Position numbers and translations under genes: made by a program. A DNA stretch of 36,429 bases. It comes from Beijerinckiaceae bacterium (GTDB lineage: Bacteria; Pseudomonadota; Alphaproteobacteria; Rhizobiales; Beijerinckiaceae). The DNA is taken from assembly GCA_947478455.1 (NCBI GenBank), contig CANJWR010000027.1:1-36429 (forward strand). The letters are read 5' to 3'. The notes under the pieces were generated by a model. That model saw only the letters and a list, made by a program, of their open reading frames with translations. It had not been told where the DNA came from and ran no database searches. This document shows positions 1 to 9,176 of the stretch, in pieces; position 1 is the first letter of the stretch; each line of letters starts with the position of its first letter.

Positions 1-97
1 AGCCCGAGCGCCGCCTGAAAAAGATCCGTGTCACGCATGCATCAGAAAATACGCGGAGCCAGCGGAAACCAAAATATTCAACTTGTGGTTGAAACCT

Positions 98-556
98 CTA
101 CCCACACGATTCAGCGAAGAGCCCGATTTCATAGGCATGGTACTGGCCGAGATAGGCGTCGCGCTCGTGTTCGATTTTCTTGGCGCGTTCGGCCAGTTCC
201 TTGCGGCCTTCGCCGGTCGAGGGCTCGCTCTCCCATCGGGCGATGGTCGCCTGCCAGCCGGCGATCTGCTTGTCGAGTTCGGCCTTGTCGCCGGGTTGCT
301 CGATCTTTGCGTTCTCCATGGCGGTGCGCACTACGGTCTGGCGGATCGTCTTGGCCTGAAAGAAGTTCCAGGTGTCGCTCGCCTGAATGTTCAGCGCGAG
401 TCCGTGGGTCTGGGCTGATTTGCCGAGCATTTCCGAAACGGCCAGAAACAGCGCAAGGATCGAGATCAGCAGGCCGATCATTTTTGCATGGCCCTTGCCG
501 CTATGGGCGGCCTCGTGGGTCGCTTCATGCGCTACTTCGTGAACGGCTTCGGACAT
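98..556 (-). CDS. DUF4337-type small membrane protein
   Basis: A 152-residue protein of unknown function. The N-terminus (residues ~5-18) is a His/Glu-rich stretch in which HEA-type units recur every four residues. One hydrophobic segment follows (about residues 25-42, LLISILALFLAVSEML), then a charged helical region containing 'WNFFQAKTIRQ', a pattern I associate with DUF4337 proteins. The ORF stays open upstream, but the ATG at 556 is preferred because the family usually begins with a short His/Glu-rich cytoplasmic stretch. It is transcribed away from the M20 amidohydrolase, so the 233-base gap between them should hold both promoters. No enzymatic motif is visible. The fold is likely one membrane anchor plus a soluble coiled coil. 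The family name is from memory of the pattern and was not searched. Confidence 0.75.
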   Translation of the reverse strand: MSEAVHEVAHEATHEAAHSGKGHAKMIGLLISILALFLAVSEMLGKSAQTHGLALNIQASDTWNFFQAKTIRQTVVRTAMENAKIEQPGDKAELDKQIAGWQATIARWESEPSTGEGRKELAERAKKIEHERDAYLGQYHAYEIGLFAESCG

Positions 557-737
557 TGAGCATTCCCACGTTTCTAGCTTGGCAATAAAAATCGGATCGA
601 ATCGGGCTGTTGCCCTGTATATCGGTCGATCAAACCCCACGAGCCGCCATGCTCGCTTTTTCCGGAACTTTCAGGCTCCGGCGGTCGCCGAACAGGCGAA
701 AGGGCGCATATTCCGGCAAGCGGCCTGCCGATTGCCC

Positions 738-765
738 TTGATGCTCAACGTCCCTAGCCTATACC
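738..765 (+). promoter_or_regulatory. Candidate sigma-70-type promoter for the M20 gene
   Basis: TTGATG at 738-743 and TATACC at 760-765 are separated by 16 bases. Each matches four of six consensus positions. Transcription would begin near 772, leaving a short leader before the ATG at 790. This is motif evidence only. Confidence 0.35.
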
Positions 766-789
766 TGAGTGTCCAACTGGAAACGTTTC

Positions 790-1959
790 ATGCCCATCAG
801 CAACCGCATCGCCGAACTCGCCATTGAGGCGACCGCTTGGCGGCGAGACCTTCACGAAAATCCCGAGCTGCAGTTCGAGGTGCATCGCACAGCTGCGGTT
901 GTGGCCGACAAGCTTCGCAGCTTTGGCTGCGAAGAGGTCGTCACCGGCGTCGGCCGCACGGGTGTCGTCGGAATCATCAAGGGCAATGCGCCGGGTAAAA
1001 AGGTTGTCGGCCTGCGGGCTGATATGGACGCCCTGCCGATTGAGGAACTCACCGGCGTCTCCCACCAGTCCAAGGTGAAGGGCCTGATGCACGCCTGCGG
1101 GCATGACGGGCATACGTCGATGCTTCTCGGCGCCGCGCGCTACCTCTGCGAGACACGCAATTTTGCCGGCAAGGTGGCTGTCATCTTCCAGCCCGCCGAG
1201 GAAAACGGCGGCGCAGGCGGCAAGGCCATGTGCGACGACGGCATGATGGAGCGTTTCGGCATCGACGAAGTTTATGGCATGCACAATATGCCGGGCATTC
1301 CGGTCGGCGGTTTCGCCATCCGGCCCGGCGCCATGCTGGCGTCGTCCACACGCGTCGAAATCGAAATCGAGGGACTGGGCGGGCATGCCGCCAAGCCGCA
1401 CCTGTGTGTCGATCCGATCGTGGTGGCATCGCAGGTCATATTAGGACTGCAGACGATCATCTCCCGCAGCGTCCATCCGCTCGACGGCAGCGTGTTGTCG
1501 ATTACCCAGATCCGCGCCGGCACGGCCTTCAACATCATTCCGGAGAAGGTCTATTTGGGCGGCACGCTGCGCACCCTGAAAAACGCCACGCGCGAACTGG
1601 CCTGCAAACGCATCCACGAAGTTGCCGAAGGCATCGCCGCAGCCAATCGCTGCAAGGCGCATGTCACATTGACCACCGGCTATCCGGTGACCGAGAACCA
1701 TTACGAACAAACGAAATTCGCCGAAGCAGTGGCGGTGGAGGTCTCGGGTTCGCAGAACGTCGACACCAACATGGTTCCCTCCATGGGGGCGGAAGATTTC
1801 TCCTTCATGCTGCTGGAGCGCCCGGGCGCGTTCATTTTCGTCGGAAACGGCGACACGCCGGGTCTTCATCACCCGAAATACGATTTCAATGACGAGATTT
1901 TGCCAATCGGCATGAGCTATTGGGCGCGTCTGGTCGAACGCGCCATGCCGGTTGCGTGA
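790..1959 (+). CDS. M20-family amidohydrolase (hippurate hydrolase-like)
   Basis: A 389-residue cytoplasmic zinc or manganese metallopeptidase-fold hydrolase that should cleave an N-acyl amino acid or similar amide. Visible M20D features are LRADMDALPIEE (~75-86), the metal site HACGHDGHTS (~101-110, with Cys103 and His105), QPAEENGGAGG (~135-144, with the catalytic Glu pair), GMHN (~163-166) and a C-terminal GLHHPKYDFND. Length matches hippurate hydrolase/AbgB-like enzymes. A GTG at 769 would add seven residues, but it sits within the expected promoter/start region, so the ATG at 790 is preferred. The gene lies 129 bases before a peptide ABC importer on the same strand, so it may hydrolyse an imported peptide-like or acylated substrate. 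The substrate is not readable from sequence. Confidence 0.88.
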   Translation: MPISNRIAELAIEATAWRRDLHENPELQFEVHRTAAVVADKLRSFGCEEVVTGVGRTGVVGIIKGNAPGKKVVGLRADMDALPIEELTGVSHQSKVKGLMHACGHDGHTSMLLGAARYLCETRNFAGKVAVIFQPAEENGGAGGKAMCDDGMMERFGIDEVYGMHNMPGIPVGGFAIRPGAMLASSTRVEIEIEGLGGHAAKPHLCVDPIVVASQVILGLQTIISRSVHPLDGSVLSITQIRAGTAFNIIPEKVYLGGTLRTLKNATRELACKRIHEVAEGIAAANRCKAHVTLTTGYPVTENHYEQTKFAEAVAVEVSGSQNVDTNMVPSMGAEDFSFMLLERPGAFIFVGNGDTPGLHHPKYDFNDEILPIGMSYWARLVERAMPVA

Positions 1960-2088
1960 GGCTCTAACTTTCGTCGCATGGCGCGTTGCGGCTGTTGACC
2001 GCCCCGGCGCTTCCATGCGTCATTAACGCTTGATTAATTGGCCGGGCCGGCGCGTTGCCGCCCGGTGGTTCTGGAAGGGGAGTTCGAG

Positions 2089-3705
2089 GTGAGCGGATTT
2101 CAGTCTCGACATATGGCGACCATTGCGGCTGCGGCCGCCGGACTTGCTCTGGCCATTCCGGCGCAAGCGCAGGAATTGCGGGTAGGCCTCTCGGCAGAGG
2201 CCTCTGCGCTTGATCCGCATTATCACAACCTTACCCCGAACATTCAGCTCGCCACACAGGTCTTCGAGCGTCTGACCGATCAGGATGCCAATCAGGCGCC
2301 GCAACCCATGCTGGCGGAAAGCTGGAAGGCGCTCGACGACAAGACGTGGGAGTTCAAACTCCGTAATGGCGTGAAATTCACCGACGGTAGCGATTTCACC
2401 GCGCAGGACGTGATCTATTCTTTCTGCCGCGTGCCGAAGGTCGAGAATTCACCCTCGTCCTTCGTGGTTGCCACGCGCCCGGTCGACACGATGACTGCGC
2501 CCGATCCCTTCACAATTCGCATGACCACAGCATCGGCCTATCCGCTGATGCCGCAGACTGTTTTCAGCGTCGCCATCATGTCGGCCAAACAGGCAGGAGC
2601 GCCTGCCGATCTCAAGTTCAACAAGGACGGTTGCGAGGGCGTCGCCGCCTGGCCGAAAACCGATGATTTCAACAAACTGAAATTCGCCGGCACCGGGCCC
2701 TACAAATACACCCAGTATCTGCCGGGCGACCGCGTGGTGATGGAGCGCAACGACTCCTACTGGGGCAAGAAGCCCGCGTGGCAGAAGGTCACAATGCGGC
2801 CCATCACACAGTCGGCTGCGCGTGTTGCGGCCCTGCTGGCGGGCGATGTGGACTTCATCGAAAATCCGCCAATTCAGGATCTGCCGCGCATCAAGGGGAA
2901 CGCCAACCTCGATTTGGTGCAGGGGCTTTCGAACCGCGTTATCTATCTGCACTTCAACTATCTGGACGATGCGCCTCCGGGAGTGTCCGATTCAGGCGGC
3001 AAGAATCCCTTCCGCGACAAGCGCGTCCGCGAGGCGATTTCCTTGTCGATTGATCGCGACGCCATAGTGTCGCGCATCATGGGTGGCGTGGCGGTTGCTG
3101 CTGCCGAATTCCTGCCGAACCCGTTGGCAGGGACCAACCCCGGCATCCAGCCGCAGAAGCCAGATGTCGACAAGGCGAAGAAGCTCCTCGCCGAGGCTGG
3201 CTACCCGAATGGTTTCGGACTGACCATTGGCACCCCGAACGACCGTTACATCAACGATGCGCAGGTGACGCAGGCCGCCGCTCAGATGATGGCGCGCGCC
3301 GGCTTCAAGGTGCAGGTCGATGCTATGACGCAAACGACCTTCTTCGCCAAGCGCACCAAGCGCGAATTCGGCATCTGGCTTGCGGGCTGGAGCGCCGACA
3401 CGGGCGAAATGTCGAACTCGCTGCGCGCGCTTGCCGGCACGCCCGATGCCAAGACCGGTTTTGGAACCACCAATCCGGGCGGCTATTCCAACAAGGCCAT
3501 GGACGAGTTGCTGACGAAGGCGCTCACCACCGTGGACGACACCCAGCGTAATGCGATGCTCGCGCAGGCCTCGCGCATGACGATGGATGATTTCGCTGTG
3601 ATACCGCTGCACTTCGAGGTCACGGTCTGGGCCTTCAAAAAGGGCCTGACCTATGAGGCGCAGGTGAACCAGTACACACGCGCTGACGCTATCGGCCGCA
3701 AGTAA
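2089..3705 (+). CDS. Peptide-type ABC transporter substrate-binding protein (SBP_bac_5)
   Basis: A 538-residue periplasmic binding protein of the DppA/OppA class. The GTG at 2089 is chosen because GGAAGGGG lies at 2073-2080 and the product then starts with a clean signal peptide: a short polar stretch with Arg and His, an Ala/Leu core, and an AQAQ cleavage region near residues 24-27. The TTG at 2038 lacks these. Family features include 'LDPHYHNLTPN', 'PMLAESWKALDDKTWEFKLRNG', 'FAGTGPYKY' and 'RDKRVREAISLSIDRDAI'. It heads a five-gene importer operon (dppABCDF order) running to 7602. It may bind dipeptides, oligopeptides or another small ligand such as glutathione or an opine; this is not resolvable here. 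Confidence 0.9.
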   Translation: MSGFQSRHMATIAAAAAGLALAIPAQAQELRVGLSAEASALDPHYHNLTPNIQLATQVFERLTDQDANQAPQPMLAESWKALDDKTWEFKLRNGVKFTDGSDFTAQDVIYSFCRVPKVENSPSSFVVATRPVDTMTAPDPFTIRMTTASAYPLMPQTVFSVAIMSAKQAGAPADLKFNKDGCEGVAAWPKTDDFNKLKFAGTGPYKYTQYLPGDRVVMERNDSYWGKKPAWQKVTMRPITQSAARVAALLAGDVDFIENPPIQDLPRIKGNANLDLVQGLSNRVIYLHFNYLDDAPPGVSDSGGKNPFRDKRVREAISLSIDRDAIVSRIMGGVAVAAAEFLPNPLAGTNPGIQPQKPDVDKAKKLLAEAGYPNGFGLTIGTPNDRYINDAQVTQAAAQMMARAGFKVQVDAMTQTTFFAKRTKREFGIWLAGWSADTGEMSNSLRALAGTPDAKTGFGTTNPGGYSNKAMDELLTKALTTVDDTQRNAMLAQASRMTMDDFAVIPLHFEVTVWAFKKGLTYEAQVNQYTRADAIGRK

Positions 3706-3728
3706 GTCCAGACCGGCGGAGAGACCTT

Positions 3729-4706
3729 TTGCTCGCCTTCATTCTCCGCCGAATCGGGCAAAGCGCTTTCGTCATTCTGGCGATGGCGGCGCTGGTTTTT
3801 CTCAGTGTCTTCGCCATCGGCAACCCCATCGACATTCTGCTGGCGCCCGACGCCGACCAGATCGAGCGCGAGCAGGCGATTGTCCGGCTCGGGCTCGACA
3901 AGCCGATGTGGGAACAGTTCTTCGTTTTCCTCGTCAACATGCTGCACGGCGATCTTGGACGCTCTTTTGTCCATGGCTCGGATGCCGTGCATCTCATTCT
4001 GGGCCGTCTCCCGGCGACGCTCGAACTCGCAATCGTGGCTCTTTTTCTGGCGGCGCTGGTGGGCGTGCCCCTCGGCGTCATCGCCGGAATGAAGAGCGAC
4101 ACGTGGGTCGGCCGCTCGATCATGACGGGCTCGATTGTCGGATTCTCGCTGCCGAACTTCTGGTTCGGCATCATGATGATCCTGCTGTTCGCCGTTGAAC
4201 TGCAATGGCTGCCGTCGGGCGGACGCGGGCCGACCGGCACGCTTTTTGGCCTCGAATTCTCGCTGCTCAATCCGGCCGGATGGCCCAATCTGATCATGCC
4301 GGCCATGACGCTGGCGATCTACAAGGTGTCGCTCGTTATCCGCCTTGCCTGCGCCGGGACGCGCGAGGCCCTGTTGCAGGATTATGTGCGGTTCGCGCGC
4401 GCCAAGGGCCTTTCACGCACGCGTATCATCGGCGTGCATGTGCTCAAGAACATCCTCATCCCGATTGTGACTGTGCTCGGCCTCGAACTCGGCTCCATGA
4501 TTGCCTTTGCGGTCGTGACCGAGACAGTTTTCGCATGGCCCGGCATGGGCAAGCTGCTGATCGATTCCATTGCACGCTTAGACCGTCCGGTGATCGTCGC
4601 CTATCTGATGATCGTGGTGGCGATGTTCGCCATGATCAATCTCATCGTCGACATTCTCTATTCGGTACTCGACCCGCGCGTGCGCATTACCGAGACGGCA
4701 GGCTGA
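3729..4706 (+). CDS. Peptide-type ABC transporter permease, DppB class
   Basis: A 325-residue inner-membrane permease with about six hydrophobic helices. The N-terminus 'LRRIGQSAFVILAMAALVF' is the usual DppB/OppB first helix. The cytoplasmic EAA loop that contacts the ATPases is visible as 'TREALLQDYVRFARAKGLSR' (~215-235). Translation starts at TTG 3729, the codon that gives the standard family N-terminus, with a GGAGAG Shine-Dalgarno sequence just upstream. It lies 23 bases after the binding-protein gene and one base before the second permease. It should pair with that permease to form the translocation channel. Confidence 0.9.
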   Translation: MLAFILRRIGQSAFVILAMAALVFLSVFAIGNPIDILLAPDADQIEREQAIVRLGLDKPMWEQFFVFLVNMLHGDLGRSFVHGSDAVHLILGRLPATLELAIVALFLAALVGVPLGVIAGMKSDTWVGRSIMTGSIVGFSLPNFWFGIMMILLFAVELQWLPSGGRGPTGTLFGLEFSLLNPAGWPNLIMPAMTLAIYKVSLVIRLACAGTREALLQDYVRFARAKGLSRTRIIGVHVLKNILIPIVTVLGLELGSMIAFAVVTETVFAWPGMGKLLIDSIARLDRPVIVAYLMIVVAMFAMINLIVDILYSVLDPRVRITETAG

Positions 4707-4707
4707 C

Positions 4708-5616
4708 ATGACAGACGCAGCTCTCGTCACCACCCTGCCGCCCGTCGAAACGCCGTTCCGGATTTTCGTTTCGGATTTTGTGCGCAACAAGATCGCAGTA
4801 TCTGCTTTGGCGATCATCGTCGTTCTGGCGCTGCTGGCTATTTTCGCCCCGTGGGTGACGCCGCAAAACCCCTACGACCTCACGCAGATTTCCATCTTCG
4901 ACAACATGCTGAAGCCCGGCGAGAAGTCGATGGACGGCAAGTTCTTCCTGCTCGGCTCCGACGAGCAGGGTCGTGACATGCTTTCGGCCATGATCTACGG
5001 CCTGCGCATGTCGCTGTTCGTCAGCGCCACCGCCACCGCGATTGCGCTGCTGGTCGGCGTTTCAATGGGGGTGACGGCTGCTTATTTCGGCGGGCGCGTC
5101 GACACCGCCATCATGCGGCTGGTCGATCTGCAATTGTCGTTTCCGGCGATCCTGATTGCGCTCATTCTGCTGGCGGCGCTCGGCAAGGGAATCGACAAGG
5201 TCATTCTGGCCCTGATGCTGGTGCAATGGGCCTATTATGCCCGCACGGTGCGCGGCAATGCGCTGGTGGAGCGCCGCCGTGAATATATCGAGGCCGCCCA
5301 ATGTCTGGCGTTGCCGCGCTACATCATCATCTTCAAGCACCTGCTGCCGAACTGCCTGCCGCCGCTCATCGTGGTAGCGACCGTGCAGGTGGCGCATGCG
5401 ATCTCGCTTGAGGCGACCTTGTCGTTCCTCGGCGTCGGCGTGCCGATCACCGAGCCGTCGCTCGGCCTGCTGATTTCGAACGGCTATAAATACATATTGT
5501 CGGGCAAATACTGGGTCAGCGTTTTTCCGGGACTTATGCTGCTGCTGACGATTCTGTCGATCAATCTGGTCGGGGATCATCTGCGTGATGTGCTCAACCC
5601 GCGTCTGAAAGCGTGA
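4708..5616 (+). CDS. Peptide-type ABC transporter permease, DppC class
   Basis: A 302-residue permease with about six membrane helices. A cytoplasmic N-terminus (~1-25) precedes the first helix. The DppC-type segment 'LLGSDEQGRDMLSAMIYGLR' (~90-110) and the EAA loop 'RREYIEAAQCLALPRYIIIF' (~187-207) are present. 'EATLSFLGVGVPITEPSLG' (~232-250) is the usual family block. It follows the DppB-class gene with a one-base gap and precedes the first ATPase by seven bases, so translation is probably coupled. It forms the second half of the import channel. Confidence 0.92.
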   Translation: MTDAALVTTLPPVETPFRIFVSDFVRNKIAVSALAIIVVLALLAIFAPWVTPQNPYDLTQISIFDNMLKPGEKSMDGKFFLLGSDEQGRDMLSAMIYGLRMSLFVSATATAIALLVGVSMGVTAAYFGGRVDTAIMRLVDLQLSFPAILIALILLAALGKGIDKVILALMLVQWAYYARTVRGNALVERRREYIEAAQCLALPRYIIIFKHLLPNCLPPLIVVATVQVAHAISLEATLSFLGVGVPITEPSLGLLISNGYKYILSGKYWVSVFPGLMLLLTILSINLVGDHLRDVLNPRLKA

Positions 5617-5623
5617 GGCGGGC

Positions 5624-6603
<980 letters not shown>

Positions 6604-6607
<4 letters not shown>

Positions 6608-7602
6608 GCGATTTCCTGATCGAGGCGCGCGACGTCTCCAAGCGCTTTTCGCAGGAGCCCGATCTGGCGGCGAAAGTCGCTGGCCTGCTTGGCGCGAAGA
6701 CCAAGCGCATCGTGGTTCATGCGCTCGACCATGTGAGCCTAGGCATTCGGGAAGGCGAGGTTGTCGGCCTCGTGGGCGAGTCCGGCTCCGGCAAATCGAC
6801 GCTGGGCCGCATCATTGCCGGCATCTGGGAGCCGTCCGATGGCGAAATCTTTTTCGCCGGGACTGCCCGCAACGGTTTGAACGACGTCCAGCGCCGCGCC
6901 GCCGATCTGGCAGTTCAGATGGTGTTTCAGGATCCCATGTCATCGCTCAATCCGCGCATGCGGGTGGCGCAGATTGTCGGCGAGGCGCCGCAATATCACG
7001 GGATCGTGCCGCAGGCGGAAATTGGCGCCTATCTGGCCGATCTGCTGCAGAAGGTCGGCCTCGATCCATCCTTTGCGGAGCGCTATCCGCACCAGTTTTC
7101 TGGCGGTCAGCGGGCGCGTATCGGGATCGCCCGCGCGCTTGCCGTCAAGCCGCGCGTAATCGTCGCCGACGAAGCAATTGCAGCGCTGGACGTGTCCATT
7201 CAGGCGCAGGTCATCAACCTGTTCATGAAGTTGCGGGCCGAACTGGGGCTTGCCTATCTGTTCATCAGCCACGATCTCGGCGTGGTGCGTCATCTGGCCG
7301 ACCGTGTGGCGATCCTCTACCTCGGTCGCATCGTCGAAAGCGCGCCCGCCAGCGAGCTGTTCCGCGCCCCGAACCATCCCTATACGGTGGCGCTGCTCGC
7401 CAATATGCCGAAAGTCGAGACCGGCAAGCACGCCTTTGCACCACTCGAAGGCGAAATCCCGAGCCCGATCAATCCACCCACCGGCTGCCATTTCCATCCG
7501 CGCTGCGCCCATGCGACGGCGCGTTGCACGGCAGAAGTTCCCGCCTTGCGCGAGATCGCGCCAGGGCGCATGGCCGCCTGCCATCTGAACGACGCCGTCT
7601 GA
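6604..7602 (+). CDS. Peptide-type ABC transporter ATPase, DppF class
   Basis: A 332-residue ATPase, partner of the preceding DppD-class protein. The GTG at 6604 is chosen because it overlaps the upstream stop (GTGA) and gives the normal N-terminus 'SDFLIEARDVSKRF'; the open frame upstream is only an overlap with the previous gene. Motifs: Walker A GESGSGKS (58-65), signature FSGGQRAR (165-172), Walker B VIVADE (185-190), switch His223 and the C-terminal PTGCHFHPRC extension. One oddity is that the usual DEPTSALD reads DEAIAALD here, so the Pro after the catalytic Glu is replaced by Ala. It is the last gene of the importer operon. Confidence 0.9.
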
Positions 7603-7648
7603 TGGGTTTTCAGCATTGGCCTGTCTGAAATCCGGGCTGGGCGTCCAC

Positions 7649-7677
7649 TTCTAACCGTCGATCTTCCCTGCTATATT
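7649..7677 (+). promoter_or_regulatory. Candidate promoter for the VOC gene
   Basis: TATATT at 7672-7677 is a good -10 element (five of six). The -35 position 17 bases upstream holds only TTCTAA (7649-7654), which is weak. It sits in the 113-base gap before the VOC gene and leaves a leader of about 30 bases containing the GGGAGAA ribosome-binding site. Confidence 0.35.
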
Positions 7678-7715
7678 GTCGCACGCGACGCGATCAGACA
7701 TTCAGGGAGAAGAAC

Positions 7716-8261
7716 ATGACGGTGCACACCAAGCCGGAAGTGACGGGCGAACCGCAGGCTGCGGTCCGGACCTATGCGGAATCCCCGATCCAGTGCCGCA
7801 AGTTCGGCCACTATGTCTACGAAGTCACCGACGTTCAGCGCACCTTGAAATTCTGGCTCGAAGTCATGAACTTCAAGGTGTCCGACTGGAACGAGAAGGG
7901 CATGGTCTTCCTGCGCTGCAACTCGGACCATCACGGCATCGGCCTCAAGCCCGGCAAGGCCGACAAGCGCGCCACTGACGGCAACACCGTTGAGCATCTG
8001 GCCTTCGAGGTCGACAGCATGGACGTGCTGTTCAAGGCCCGCGAATATTTCAAGGCGCACAACATCCCGATCGTGTTCGAGGGCCGCAAAGGCGCGGGCT
8101 GCAACACATCGATCAACTTCCTCGATCCGGACGGCTACCAGTTCGAAATCTATTACCGGATCGATCAGGTGATCGACGACAATCTGCGCCCGGCCTCGCA
8201 GTTCCGCCCGGCCTCGCCGCTGGAAGCCGCTGTGGCGAATCCCGTGCCGGAGAAGTGGTAA
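7716..8261 (+). CDS. VOC-family protein, extradiol-dioxygenase-like
   Basis: A 181-residue single vicinal-oxygen-chelate domain. The likely metal triad is His32 ('FGHYVYEV'), His94 ('TVEHLAFEV') and Glu144 ('YQFEIYY'), the 2-His-1-carboxylate set used by Fe(II) extradiol dioxygenases. 'NFLDPDGYQFEIY' is typical of this group, as is the 'FWLEVMNFKVSD' motif. An N-terminal extension of ~28 residues and a Pro/Ala-rich tail (~158-181) flank the domain. The start has a GGGAG ribosome-binding site. The gene stands alone, 113 bases after the peptide importer. It could cleave a catechol-like ring or act as a glyoxalase or isomerase; the metal triad is seen, the reaction is inferred. The convergent RraA-family neighbour would fit a ring-cleavage pathway. 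Confidence 0.85.
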   Translation: MTVHTKPEVTGEPQAAVRTYAESPIQCRKFGHYVYEVTDVQRTLKFWLEVMNFKVSDWNEKGMVFLRCNSDHHGIGLKPGKADKRATDGNTVEHLAFEVDSMDVLFKAREYFKAHNIPIVFEGRKGAGCNTSINFLDPDGYQFEIYYRIDQVIDDNLRPASQFRPASPLEAAVANPVPEKW

Positions 8262-8290
8262 GCGTTTGAAACGCTGATTTCCGAACCTGT

Positions 8291-8322
8291 CATTCCGGAC
8301 CGCGCGTCGCGCGTCCGGAATG
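8291..8322. terminator. Strong hairpin between convergent genes
   Basis: CATTCCGGAC (8291-8300) is perfectly repeated in inverted form at 8313-8322, with a further CG-rich inner stem. It lies between the 3' ends of the VOC gene and the RraA-family gene, so it could stop transcription from both sides. There is no long T-tract. The sequence also resembles palindromes that I associate with dispersed elements in Bradyrhizobium-type genomes. Confidence 0.6.
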
Positions 8323-8338
8323 CCAAGGGTTTGTCGCG

Positions 8339-8998
8339 CTACTTCTTGTTGAGCATCGTCTCGTAGTCGCCGCCCATCACCTTCGAAACAGGATGGCCGG
8401 CCTCGACCGCAGCCGCCATGTCGTCGCTCTTGGCCATGATCTGTTCGGCGCGGGTCAGAATCTCGTCCACACGGCTCTGCGGAATCACCACCACGCCGCT
8501 GCGGTCGGCAGCCACGTAGTCGCCCGGCGTTACAACGCCGTCGCCGAACGCAATCGGACACTGGAAGTCGGCTTCGTGAATGCGGCCGCGCGCCGTGCGG
8601 GCCGTCGTCGAGCGGGCGAAGACCGTGTAGCCGATGCGGTCGGATTCCTCGATGTCGCGGGCAGGGCCGTCGATGATCGTGCCGGCGACGCCGCGCTTGA
8701 GCGCCGCCCGGGAAAGAATCCCGCCCCAACTGGCCGCATCGAGGCCGGTGCGCTGCTCCACCAGGATCACATCGTCAGGGCCGGCAGCTTCGACCGCGCC
8801 GGTGCAGAGGTGGCGATGGACATCCGGCGGCGCCTGACCTGCCGCGAGTTTTACCGTCACGGCGCGGCCCGCAATTGGCTTTGCGCCGCTGACAGGGCGA
8901 ATGCCGGTGGCGGCGGGCGTCAGGCCCAGAGCATCCAGTGCGTCGGAAAGGTCGCAAATGTCGAGCTTGCGCAGGCGCGCGATAATCGGGTCGGCCAT
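8339..8998 (-). CDS. RraA-family aldolase/decarboxylase-like protein
   Basis: A 219-residue member of the RraA/4-hydroxy-4-methyl-2-oxoglutarate aldolase fold. The key block is GGILSRAALKRGVAG (~92-106) followed by DGPARD (110-115), where Arg114 and Asp115 match the metal- and substrate-binding Arg-Asp of the aldolase/oxaloacetate decarboxylase branch. Length suits 4-carboxy-4-hydroxy-2-oxoadipate aldolase-type enzymes better than a short RraA regulator. The ATG at 8998 is chosen because AGAGGAAA precedes it on the minus strand; the frame is open upstream but encodes no recognisable domain. It diverges from the ABC importer at 9177 and is convergent with the VOC gene. A role in ring-cleavage product breakdown is inferred only. 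Confidence 0.85.
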   Translation of the reverse strand: MADPIIARLRKLDICDLSDALDALGLTPAATGIRPVSGAKPIAGRAVTVKLAAGQAPPDVHRHLCTGAVEAAGPDDVILVEQRTGLDAASWGGILSRAALKRGVAGTIIDGPARDIEESDRIGYTVFARSTTARTARGRIHEADFQCPIAFGDGVVTPGDYVAADRSGVVVIPQSRVDEILTRAEQIMAKSDDMAAAVEAGHPVSKVMGGDYETMLNKK

Positions 8999-9050
8999 TG
9001 AGGCATTTCCTCTGCAGGTGTTGAGCGTTTCCGGTGCATCCGCTACATCG

Positions 9051-9070
9051 GGTTGCGGCCGCCTGCAACC
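9051..9070. promoter_or_regulatory. Inverted repeat in divergent intergenic region
   Basis: GGTTGC (9051-9056) and GCAACC (9065-9070) form a dyad with an eight-base spacer, between the divergent RraA-family and ABC ATPase genes. It could be an operator. A TAAAAT element at 9146-9151 might be a -10 for the importer, but no good -35 accompanies it. The support is weak. Confidence 0.2.
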
Positions 9071-9176
9071 GGGTGCGCCGACGGGGAACGGGACGAATGA
9101 CAGAATTCGCTTGAACCACGAATGATCGTCACCGACACTCAAAGATAAAATCATCCAATCAGGGCCGAAACACCCA

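Noticed and set aside
1-97. Possible 3' end of a gene entering from the left, in frame 3 up to a TGA near 89-91.
   Set aside because: Only about 29 codons are visible, with no recognisable motif. The bases could equally be intergenic.
1995-2026. TTGACC with CATTAA as a promoter for the peptide importer.
   Set aside because: The spacing is about 20 bases and the -10 match is poor. The importer may be read from the M20 promoter instead.
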